Assembly (NCBI GenBank): GCA_001632435.1
Contig: KV423933.1
Location: forward strand, 120,328-184,327
Reading direction: 5' to 3'
DNA: 64,000 bases
Source of the DNA: Calocera cornea HHB12733
Lineage: Eukaryota; Basidiomycota; Dacrymycetes; Dacrymycetales; Dacrymycetaceae
Shown: positions 22,394 to 32,871 of the stretch, piece after piece
How the letters are laid out: each line of letters starts with the position of its first letter
Numbering within the stretch: position 1 is the stretch's first letter
Notes under the pieces: model-generated
Seen by the model: the letters and a program-made list of their open reading frames with translations, nothing else
Databases searched by the model: none
What the model was told of the DNA's origin: nothing
Made by a program: the position numbers and the translations under genes

Positions 22394-23623
22394 ATGGCAG
22401 ACGACACCCTCATGCGCGCGCTGATCCAAACAGCGTACGGCCCGCCCGCAAAGTCCCTCACCCTGCAGCGCATTCCCAAACCCGTGCTCGACCCCTCTTC
22501 GACCTCCCTCCTCGTGCACATCCGCGCCGCGTCCATAGCGCCCTCCGAGTGGGGCCTCCTGGCGGGCTACGCCCGCGCCTTCGGCGTCTTCCATATCCCC
22601 TTCGGGATGGGGATCGACTTTGCGGGCGTTGTCGAAGGCGTGGGGGAGGGGGCAAAAGCTCTCGGGTGGAGAGAGGGTGAGGAGGTCATGGGATGCGTGC
22701 CGATCACGAGGAGGGGGACGTATCAGGAGTATGTGGTTGTTGAGCCGTTCAACTGCGCGAGGAAGCCACGGAACTTGAGCTGGGAGGAGGCGAGCTCTTT
22801 GCCGGGCAATGGGTTGACGGCGCTGCAGGCGCTGGAGAAGCATAAGGGCGAGAATAAGTCAATTCTGATTACTGGTGGGAGTGAGTGCTTCCCTTTGGCT
22901 GCGTCTGGGATGGGAAGGCTGACCATGGCGGCGCGTATCAAGTGGGCGGCGTTGGACATCTAGCCGTCCAGCTCGCGCACCACACCTTCGGGTTCAAGCA
23001 TATCATCACGACGGTGTCGACGTCGAAGGTCGACCGCCTGAAAGAGCTGTATCCGTATGTGGACCAAGGTAAGTTTTGTTTGCCGTTCTGTGCCCCATAT
23101 TTGCACTCTAAGCCGCCTCCCAGTGATCGACTACAAAACCACCGACCCTCTCAAAGTGGTCCCAAAGCACTCGCTCGACGTCGTCTTCTCCACGCTCAGC
23201 AGTCCTGGTCAATGGACCGCCTACCTCGCGCCTCAGCGACCCGTCCCCACACTGATCGAGATAACCACCTCGCCCGGGTCCGCCGTCATGGAGGAGACCT
23301 GGGGGATCAAGTTCCCCTGGTACGGCCGGCTGCTGTTCGACGTAGCGGAGTGGTGGATGCGCCCGCGCATGCCCAAGGGCGTGAAGTTCATCGCGCACAG
23401 TACGCTGCAGAGGGACGTTGAGCTGCTGGCGGAGGAGGCAGCAAAGGGGCATGTCAGGCCACTCGTAGGCAGAGGTACGCATATTCGTCGTCTGTGGGCT
23501 GCAGTGGCGTTGAGGCAGAGCTGATCGAGCGCCACAGTGTTCACCCTTGAGGAAGGGGCCGAGGCGTTCGAGCTCTTGCACAAGGGCATCGTCGGCAAGG
23601 TCGTCTTCCGCGTTTCCGAATAG
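22394..23623 (+). CDS. medium-chain reductase (quinone oxidoreductase-like MDR), copy B
   Basis: Exons are 22394-22880, 22943-23068, 23124-23474 and 23538-23623; 349 aa. Exons 1, 2 and 4 have exactly the same lengths as in copy A (487, 126, 86 nt); exon 3 is two codons shorter. Protein landmarks are the same: FGMGIDFAGVVEG, ITGGMGGVGHLAVQLA, VIDYKTTDPLKVVP, PWYGRLLFDVAEWWM and FTLEEGAEAFELLHKG. Differences cluster in substrate-side loops (LLAGYARAFGVF against LIGITRILGVF). A TATAAA box lies 63 bp upstream. Zinc ligands are missing, so an NADPH-dependent enone/quinone reductase is the best reading. The pair arose by inverted duplication. Confidence 0.88.
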
Positions 23624-25711
23624 CGCACAACAACCTGCCTGAAGCCCGAAGAGAGGGTCGCAACGACCTTGCTGAGGGACAGCGGATCCATGCTGCGGGC
23701 ACCCAATGTAATTTCACTTATCGGGAACAGCGCGTAATGCATCGGTGCATGACAGAAACCCTCCAATATCCCCCGCCCACCCTTGCGGGTCCCTAATTTT
23801 GCTCAAAATTTGCGTTTTCTGGTCGGGGGATGAATGATATCCTGGAGTGGGATTCTCGTCGCTGTCGGTGATGGTGACGGGTTTGATGTTGATGTTGATG
23901 TGATGTGACGAGTGCGCCGAGGCGAGGGAGGCGATCGGGCTTTGCAAGGGAGGTCCGCCGTGATATATGACGGGGGGAAGCACCCGCTGTGCGGGGTTGC
24001 GAGTTACGAGTCGCGGACATTGAGTGATCGCATATTCCCGGCACGGCTGCTCTTACGGCTGCTCTTCACACTCATGCAGCTTCTGCTACTCTTCACTCCA
24101 GACACCCACCCTTCCAGTCAGTTTTCCTAACCCTGCTCAACCATCAAGGCACGCAGAACTCGGTGAGTCACTTGCCAAGTGTCGAGCAAACCCTCGCTTG
24201 TTCCCCCGCTTCTCCGGCCCACGCATCCCGGACTTTCTGCCACCTGCCGAGGCATCTCCCAGGGCAGCGGTGAGACACCGCGTCATTCGCCTTCCCAGCC
24301 CCGGATGAAGATGCCCCAACTACACCTGATGCGCACAGGTGGCCACGCAAGCCGCAACGCCGCGGACCACATGCGTGGTGGTAGCACTAGTACTGGACTG
24401 TGATACAGACTGTACAAGTACACAGACCCAAGACATTCACACGCCAGCAGTTCATCTCGGCCTCCGACACAACAGGCCACTCCCCAGCAAGAGCACCACG
24501 TGCACCCGGTCCTGGTGCGTGCGCTCCCGTGCCCAGGCGGGTCAGCGCGCGCGAGCCCATCAGACGCCTCGCGTGCGCGTGCCAGAGCGCGCTTCTGGCT
24601 TCTGGCTTCTCCCGACTGAGGCGACGTGGCCATGATCCTGCCAGCGCTGCATGGATCCGCGGGTTCCTGTACGGATGTGCCCTTGCGCACCGGTCTGGCC
24701 TGAGTACTGCCTTCCCGCCCACACCGTCGCTCGCGGTAAACTGAATGCGAACTGCGAGGAGCGGTGCACGGAGCAGAAAGTTACTTGCGAGGCCGCCGTA
24801 ACGGTGTGCAGTGCCGCCTGAGCGGAGCGATTGCGCGATTGCGCGGCGATTGATTGATGTTAAGTGCGCTGCTGGGTTGATGGGGGGATGTCCGCCGAGG
24901 CAGGGGATAGCCGACTGGGACGAAGAAGCAGAATCTGGCCGTGAGTGCCGAGCTGGACTTCGGAGAACGGGGCGCGGAGCGAAGAGTGAATTCAGTTGTA
25001 CTTCAGGGTGGGCCGCGAGACGCCGGAAAGGCGGAGTGGGGAAGACGTCAGAGGTTGATCGATGATGGGCGATCTGATGGGTAGATGCAGATGGGCAGAC
25101 GAGAATCTTGCCCGATCTAAGGCCCTGTGACGAGTGAGTCGGTGGTGGTGGATTGACGTGCGGCGCGGAGGGTGAAAAGCAGACGGAGCTGTGGTTGTGC
25201 CTCTCAATCCCCCCTCGGCCCTGTGCCACCACCAGTGACCGGTCCAGCGACTGGATACCACTGGGACAGCGGACAGCGCAAGAAAGGGAGCGCAAATATA
25301 TTGGACCTCGTGCAAGCACGTGCACAGCCGACGGCGGAAGGCTCGCGAATCCGAGGGAGAGGCAAGTACTGGTCTTGCCCGTTCAGGCCAGGGTGAGGGT
25401 CGAGTGTCTCGGACTGGCCGGAGTGTGTTGGAATACCCGGTCGGTCGTCAGGCGATGCGCGTGCGACGAGGCGACGGCTCATTGTCTTCTCCACAGCTCG
25501 TCCAGACGCAGAAAACTACTTATACCATCGGCCAGGTGCGGCTGCAACAGGGCTAGTCGCGTTCGTATCTCGTTGGCTGCGGGACATGCCCGTGCTTGAC
25601 CTCCTCGACGCAACACACTCTCCGCGCACTCCCGCCCCCGCTGCCACTCTCCCCCTTCCAGCCACCTCCCCCCTGGCCCACTCCCACCCAACGCAACACC
25701 AACAACAAGCG
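23624..25711. other. intergenic, about 2.1 kb, no supported gene
   Basis: GC-rich DNA with several long open frames on both strands (the longest, on the minus strand, spans 24387-25325). These lack domain motifs, splice continuity or a plausible start context and overlap each other. The last 130 bp form a C/A-rich leader before the ATG at 25712. Confidence 0.5.
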
Positions 25712-26448
25712 ATGGGCCGCCCGCACCTCTCCCTCCCGCCAACGCTGCTCGACAGCCTCTTCCACACCCTGCGCCTCACCCTCGGCGCCCGCACCGACCT
25801 CTCCCGCGCGCTCGTCTCCTCAGTCCTCTTCCTCACCCTCTTCCTCGCTCTCCTCCTCGCGCCCCTCGCACCCTCCCCGGCGGTCGGCATCCCCCTAGCG
25901 CTGCATGGAGCGGGCACATGGGCCCTGCTCATGGTGCTCGAGTGGGAGGGCCCGAGCTACTCGCACGGCACCCGCGTCGGCAGGCTCCCCCAGTACCTCC
26001 TGGGGCTCACCAACCTCTTCGCGGGGTTGGCCCTGCTCAGGCTGGCAGTGCACGGGCTGATGGTGTGCACGGTCTGGAGGGGTGACTGGGCGACGGCCGC
26101 GGGGCAGAACTACCCCATGTACTCGCTCCGGTCGGGAGCGGGGTGCGCCCTGACCGTCGGCCTGGCGCTCATGCACTGGCACGTCGCGCGCAAGTCCCTG
26201 CGAAAGGGTGCGTTCTTGTCCTTGCCCCCATCCTTCTGAACTACAGTTGCTGACTGCCGCATACAGGCGCAGGAATCCCGCACCAGCCTGCCCCGCTCGG
26301 CCCACCACGCCGGCTGAGCCGCTGCGGTGTGCGAGCGGGACGACCCCGCCCTCCGGCGCTGAGAAGGGTCAGCTCCGTCGCTACCCTCCCGCCGTACTCG
26401 GCTCCTAGTACGCCGAGGGAGCCACCGCCGCCGCCTTACTACGAGTGA
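25712..26448 (+). CDS. small multi-pass membrane protein with Pro-rich C-terminus
   Basis: Exons are 25712-26207 and 26267-26448, 225 aa; the intron (GTGCGT...ATACAG, 59 nt) is phase 1. An in-frame ATG at 25586 exists, but the residues it adds are Pro/Ala/His-rich leader-like sequence, so 25712 (MGRPHLSLPP) is preferred. There are four hydrophobic segments: SSVLFLTLFLALLLAPL, GIPLALHGAGTWALLMVL, LGLTNLFAGLALLRLAV with HGLMVCTV, and GCALTVGLALMHWHVA. The tail is basic, then TLPPYSAPSTPREPPPPPYY, containing PPxY-like motifs that WW domains of Nedd4/Rsp5 ubiquitin ligases bind. No family was recognised. Endomembrane or plasma-membrane location is likely. Confidence 0.65.
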
Positions 26449-26486
26449 GCTTCCCGGGAGCAGTGAAGGGATATACAATAGTGGAA

Positions 26487-26502
26487 GGGGGGGGGGGGGG
26501 GG
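26487..26502 (+). repeat. G16 mononucleotide tract
   Basis: A run of sixteen G downstream of the membrane-protein stop. Length variation or sequencing slippage is likely. Confidence 0.9.
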
Positions 26503-26708
26503 TCTCAGCGGTGCGCTGCAGGTCACGATGCGGACGATATGACAGCACACGACGCGGAGATGTTCATTGAATGTAGTCAGGGTCGAAGGACGGTGTCACG
26601 AACGGTGAACGTCGGTTACGAGAGTCGCAGACTCGATGATGTATTGGCTGAGGCGATACAGCATGATACCACTGTAGTATACAACCTAGAGAATTACTGA
26701 TGCCCAAT

Positions 26709-29700
26709 TCATGATGCCGCCTGCTCGGCACTTGCACCATTGGCGGGTGCAGGGGCTGGTATCGAAACTGCTGCGGGAGCCGATGCCACCTCGACGCTCT
26801 TCTTCCACGCGGCATCTACCAGGCGCGAGAGCACCTCGTCCCTTCCGCCCACAGCCGCCCCATAGTAACTCGGGTTGCTGCTCAGCCTCCTGGCTAAGAA
26901 GGTCCAGGAGAGCATGTCCACCGCGTCCTGCTTGGACCTCGCCAAGCCCGCCTTCTTCTTCTGCCCAAACCAGCGCGCATACACCTCCCCCTCGTCCTCC
27001 AACAACGCGGACTCGAGCGGCTGCCCCCGCTCCAGGAAGCGCATATACGTGTCCCGCTGCTCCGCCTGGCACATGAGATGCACCCGCCCGGGCACACCGT
27101 GCTGCACCGCCAGACCCTGCATCTTGACCAGCTCTCGGACGGTGTAGTCCTTCACTTGCCGCTCGGCGCCGTCCCCGCGGATGTACATGTACTGCGCGCC
27201 GAGGACGATCACCGCGCTTGCGCGCACGGGAAGTGTCCAGCAGGTTTCGCGTGGGGCTACCAGAACGCGCACGGTACCTTCCGCATACAGACCCATGACA
27301 AGTCGCTTGTCCATCAGAGGGAGGGCCTCGTGATAAATGCCGATGCCATGTGCCAGAGCGTCCGCGAGATTCGAGTTGCGTAGCCTAGCCAGGATCGGCT
27401 GGATGTCCTCCGATGTCAAGCCCGAGCCTAAGAAGCCTTGCGTATCAAAGTCAATGGCGCATTGCTTGACCAGATCGGCGGCGATCGAGTAGCATTGCGC
27501 CCGTGATGGCGCAAAGAATATGGCGTTCTGTCCCGGAGGGATCGACCGTGCTACCGCGTAGGCCGGCTTGATCATCGCCTTCATCAGTGACGCAGAGTGG
27601 GGTATTGTGAAAGTCTGGGTAGTAATGTCGAGTGGGGTATCACGGTCGCTGGGCAGGAAGCTATGCGTGAATTGCGGGTATACGTTGAGCCAGTCCGCAA
27701 GGGTCGAAGGGTCATTCAACGAGGCGCTGGTTGCAATAATGCGGATGCGCTGTGTCTGCGATGCGTGAAGAATATTCGTGACTGAAAGTTCGTAAGGTGC
27801 GTCCAATGCGTCGATATCTTCAAATATGACCAAGCTGATGCGTTTGAGCCAGGTCTCCAAGAACATATTGGAGAACAGGGCGGCAAGAATGGATGCAGGT
27901 ATGACTTGAATCCCTCCTTTTGTGGCATCGGAAAGGTCTGCAACGGAATCGACCCTGTTCACGCGGACTCCGGCAATGCGAGTATAGGGCTTGAGGGCCA
28001 TGATAGCATGTCGGGCGCTAGTGTGATCCGGCGTCACTACCACAACATCTGATCCAGGGGCCGTTTTCAGGGCTTGCCTACTCGCAGTTAGAGTCGAGTT
28101 TCGGAACGCGGGCTATAAACGTACCAGATTGCTAGATACGCGACTGTGGATTTCCCGCATGCCGTGGGACCACAAAGCAGCACATTGTGCTGACTATGTA
28201 CGATCGGCCAGAAGCACTGGGTCTGTATGGCGTTGAAGTTGGTGATAAGCTGCGCGTATGCGCGACTGATGGTGGCATCCGGGATGGCAGATACCGAGAG
28301 CAGTGGCACATCCAACAACTCAGTGTGGACATCCAGTATTGTGGGGAGCACAATGTCCGTCAGATCGATGGGGATCTCTTGCTCGGCACCCAGCCATTTG
28401 TCGGACACAAATCGTATGCAAACTGAAGCCGGTAGCTTTCCTCCAATGACGGGAATTGTGAAGTCGACATCAATCACATCGGTCCCTTGGTGGAACAGGA
28501 GATGATGCCATTGCAGGATATCGACACCTTCGTGATCCTCCACCCAGAGCCAGAAGAATTCGGTAGAACCGTGGACTCTGGCACTCCACTCAAAGGATTT
28601 CTTGACTGTCACCGCGATTCTTAGCAGATCAGAGCTGAGTGGCTTGACTGCATAAGAGATAGCCGCACTCGGTAGCTGTTTCGCGGCCCGGAGGAGTGCC
28701 GCTCCGTGTCGTTCGTTCATGTGAATCAATTGCCCTAGGTCCGCGGCCGTCTGTGTGACGAGATCGGAGACCGGTAGTTCGTCGGCCCATTGCTGGAGGT
28801 TGTAGACAACTTCTTGGGACAGTTCAAACTGAGCAAGAGGATGCTGGTATGGCCACATCCTCATCTCCACGGCCTTGCTCATTGACATGAGCACTGCGGA
28901 TGCACCTGCCCATTTCTTGCTGATCGCAATTTCAAGCAGTGCCCGAATTATGCGCCCACCGTTCTGAACCTGCGTCAATCTGCAGTCTTCTTTCGATGGG
29001 CTCATAACTCACCTGTGCAGAATAGGCTGTATCAGAAACCAATGCAAAGTCTTCGATGTACGCTCGAGATATGTAGCCCTGCAGCAAGATGTTGACCTTT
29101 CCCTGGCTCGTATCCGTACCTCCCTATGGATTGTCAATCACAGCTAACGTCACTGAAAGGACGTCTCTTACCTTCACTTGACATGGGATGACTTCATCCA
29201 TAAGGTGCTTCAGCTCCGGTATCTCGTTCTCCCTGACTTGAATTTGATCGAACTGACATCTCGTTAGAAGACGGGAAGGGACATCCGGGGTGGAGAAAAC
29301 CTCACCTCAGTACTCATACTCAACATGGCCAAGACATCAGCTTCGGACATGACAGGTCGGAATTCCTTGTTGAATGTCTCGATGCTGGTGTGGCGGATAT
29401 AATACTTTGCAGCAATCCGTCCAAGGTCCGTGATAGTGAATGCGCCGGTGGACTCGTCGAATTGTACCATACGAGCATCTGCCAGTTTGCGGGCCGCAGC
29501 GGTTACCAGAATGTTTCGTCGATTGCCAAGTTGTGGGTCCTCTGCCGGTTCCTCATGGGTCATACCTGGAAAGCGAAGGTTAAAGTGGTGAAGTTGCTAG
29601 TAGTTTGGCTCTCATACCATAAACCATAGGATTGCGGCGCATGCGCACAAACAGGTACGTGTAACCTACCCACTGGACGGCTTCGGTTACGTTTGCAACA

Positions 29701-32700
29701 GTCCCCAGGGATATCTCTGCATTTAGAGAGTCTATCATTCCGACGATGAATTTGGACTCAATTGGATGCTAAATCGGAGGTGAATCAGTAGCGTCTTTCG
29801 TTCGACACACGGATAGTCATACCTGAGAGGTTATCGCGTCGAGATAGTGATCTAGCTTGTCATGAGTCGTAGCGATGTACCCGACACCGCTCGTCTCCAT
29901 GCCAGGGCGACCGGCGCGACCAAAAATCTGGGTTAAATTAGACTATTGTCTCTATCGGGAGGAGCATGGACAAACCTGAAGGACATCAAGCACCGACAGG
30001 TCGACAAAGGAACCTTTGCCACTGTCATATACTTGGGTTCCTTTGATGATGACCGCATGTGCTGGCAGATTGACACCCCACGCCAGTGTGGCGGTACAGC
30101 ACAGGACCTGGTTTTCGCATCAGAGCTTGCCACACTCGGGAATGACACGGTGGTCTTACCTTTATGGCTCTTGCCTCAAACATCTTCTCCATCATGTTTC
30201 TGTCTGATCGAAGCATACCCGCATGATGAATACCGAATCCCCGATCGAATAGTTGCTTCATTTCCTTGTTTCGAGATGTCCCGATCTCACGGCGGAAACT
30301 GTCATACTGGGGATGTTCAGAAGTATCGAAATCTTCCAGATTGCCCTCGAGCAGGGCCGCTTCCCGGATTGCTTCGGCACTTTTGACAGTCTCTTTACGC
30401 GCGTGAACGAACACCATCACTTGATGGCCCTCCCTCACAAGGTCCGATACCTTCTTGAACACGACGGCATCGAGGTTCTTCTTGGACTGCTGGCTGTTTG
30501 GTTTCCCTTTCACGCCGAGGAAATGCTGTTCGAGCGGAACAGGTCGGAAGGACGAGTCAAAGAAGAAGAGGCCAGTGTACCGAGACACGCGCAAGAAGTC
30601 AGCGACATCGACGTAGTTGGGCAGCGTGGCGCTGAGTCCGACTATACGGATCAGAGATTGGCTCGACTCGACCTGTCGGAGGGTCCGCGCCACGATGGTC
30701 TCGATCACGGCACCACGCTCTTCGTTCAGCAAATGTACTTCATCGATAATTAACAGCCGGACTTTCTGCATGTCTTGGGTTCAGTAATTGCCGCTTGATT
30801 ATATGTCGTGCATACCGAGGCGAGTTCCCCTTCACCAGTAGGCTTGCGCGTGACGACATCCCACTTTTCAGGCGTTGTCACGATCATCTGCGTTTCGGCA
30901 ATCTCTTGGCGCGTCATTTGCATATCACCTATCAGGCTGGATATGAGGAACCTTAAATGCTGTTGACTGAGAGCGTACCAGTAAGCTCCCTGACTTTGAC
31001 GTTGAGCCAGGCCAATCGCTTGCCAATCTTGCGAACAATCTCAGCTGCAAGAGCTTTCATCGGCGCTCTATGAATTTCAAATCAGCTCATGACAGAACAT
31101 CTCGAGATGCGATTTGTACACATAGATGATCTTGAAGTCGTCCCGTCTGATGGCAGCGGCCATTGCCACAGGTTTGATTGAATGAACGTCGCCCATCAAG
31201 TATTGAGATATTACACGCAATATCGATAAGACAGCGACATCGGTTTTCCCCTGACATCTGGTCAATACTGAATAAAGATCAGGCCAGTAGAATGCTTACC
31301 GCTCCGGTCGGTGCTGGAAGGTTCTTCAGATGACGTCCTTCACAGTGAGAAATATGCACATACCACAGATGAGCATATTTTCGTTCGTTCCGTATGCTGT
31401 TGGGTATACGACTGATTGGATACGATTCAGAGACTTGTACCCTGGGAATGAACCTCTCGCCAGATTGTCCAACTCGGAAACGAGCATAAGCCGTTCTCCG
31501 ATTCGTGGCGGTACAGGCTTTGCAGGCGGAATGATGACTTCCTCTGCCTCTTCGCCATCCTCTCGTGTCGTCCCAAGGGGCAGAACGAATCTACTTCCCG
31601 TAACCGACAGCATTGCTCCCCCCACACCAGACGAGTAGACATGGGGATATTGCGGCATCGTGTCTGCTGCATGCGCAGTGGGTATTACGGGGCGGCCTGT
31701 CGCATCCCGCAAGGCGGCTTCACGTGCCTTCTTTGAGGATTCCTCGGTGAAGGGCAATGGACCTCCCACTAGAAGCACATCAGACATGAATGCCAAAGAC
31801 GCTCCGTAACGACGCACCTAAAGCCTCTGTCGTCCCATTCATCCGGTTCTTCTTTGACTTGCGATGCGGTTGAGTGTCGCGATTGGTGTATGATTCGCGT
31901 GCATCGTCGTTGGATTGGACCAACTCTGTCAACTGGATACATGCTTAGCCGGCACTACCTGCGCGAGCGCGGTGAATACTCACCTGTCGACCTATCTCAG
32001 CTCGGTGGGTCATGATATCCATGATGAGATCCATCTCCCCAAATCCTATCAGCTCCGCAACCTCCACCGAGACTTGGTCATCCGATTTGGGAGATAGAAG
32101 AGCTTCTGCTAGTACCGGCAGCAGAGGGAGCAAGTTTGGTTTGCTAAGAACTCTGTCAGCTGGAATTCGGGCTGGCGACAACACTCTCTCACTTCCTTAT
32201 CTTTGACATTAGGTCGTCGTCCGGCGTGTTGTCTGCATCGGTATGGGCGTGTTCGGGGGACATCCATAGGTCCATGACAGATGGGGCAGGATCATTGTCG
32301 AAATCCGACTCGTCAATCGATGAGGACATGGCTACAAGCCGTCAGTTCGAACTTCGTTCAGCAACACCTAGGGCATACGCTGCTTCCCGGATACTCTGTA
32401 GCAGTGATGAGAGCTGTTCGTATTGACATGGTAATTGAGCACTGCGTACCTCTCCCAGTCCTCCAGCGCACGGAGGATCTCCTCGACATCCGCCTGTACA
32501 TCCTCAGTCGACGCCGACCCGCCCACCAACGACTGCAGATGCTGCTGAAACCCGACCATAACTGCTCCGACTTGAAGGATGTTAGAAGGTGCCGAGTCCA
32601 GTCTAGACGGTTATAGAAATTGGTCGCGTATATGCAGAATGAGTTGATTTGCCAGGAATTCCTACTCGCCCAGCAAGCGCGCGAACTTCGCTGTCGCGTG

Positions 32701-32775
32701 GTTCGCTGCATCATAATCAGGGTCCAGCTCGACCTTCTGCCAGTGGCTGTCAACCATCTTTGTCCTCTGGCCCAT
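26709..32775 (-). CDS. SLH1: Ski2-like DExH helicase, SLH1/ASCC3 (ribosome quality-control trigger complex)
   Basis: Twenty exons on the minus strand, 1,707 aa. From the 5' end they are 32666-32775, 32443-32602, 32368-32395, 32193-32331, 31984-32143, 31818-31932, 31364-31768, 31300-31313, 31120-31250, 30979-31067, 30816-30928, 30160-30765, 29976-30107, 29823-29927, 29618-29768, 29306-29565, 29172-29252, 29013-29123, 28125-28969 and 26709-28077. Cassette one is intact: CAPTGAGKT (near 372, assembled across a 14-nt exon), DEVH (near 496), GLSATLPN and FGRAGRPG, then a Sec63 unit. [33 protein letters not shown] separates it from Brr2. Cassette two keeps a P-loop (GPTACGKS) but has EDID for DExH and no GRAGRP motif. 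No second Sec63 unit follows, so it is shorter than the roughly 2,000 aa usual for Slh1/ASCC3. The protein splits collided ribosomes with Rqt2/Rqt3 partners. Exons 2-4 (weak GTGCTC donor, 36-nt intron) are the least certain. Confidence 0.9.
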
Positions 32776-32871
32776 CTATGTTCAGACCACCCTAGGTTGC
32801 TTGACATTGTACCAATCTTCAGAGGCTGGCCTTCGGATCCATAGTGACCACCTGTTTCACTGAGTGCGAAG
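32776..32871. promoter_or_regulatory. 96-bp bidirectional promoter of SLH1 and the virilizer-N-like gene
   Basis: The two start codons lie back to back with 96 bp between them, so 5' leaders must be very short or overlapping. No TATA box is visible. Confidence 0.6.

Noticed and set aside
24387..25325. 312-codon minus-strand open frame and several overlapping plus-strand frames
   Set aside because: No motif, no splice-supported extension and heavy overlap between frames in GC-rich DNA.
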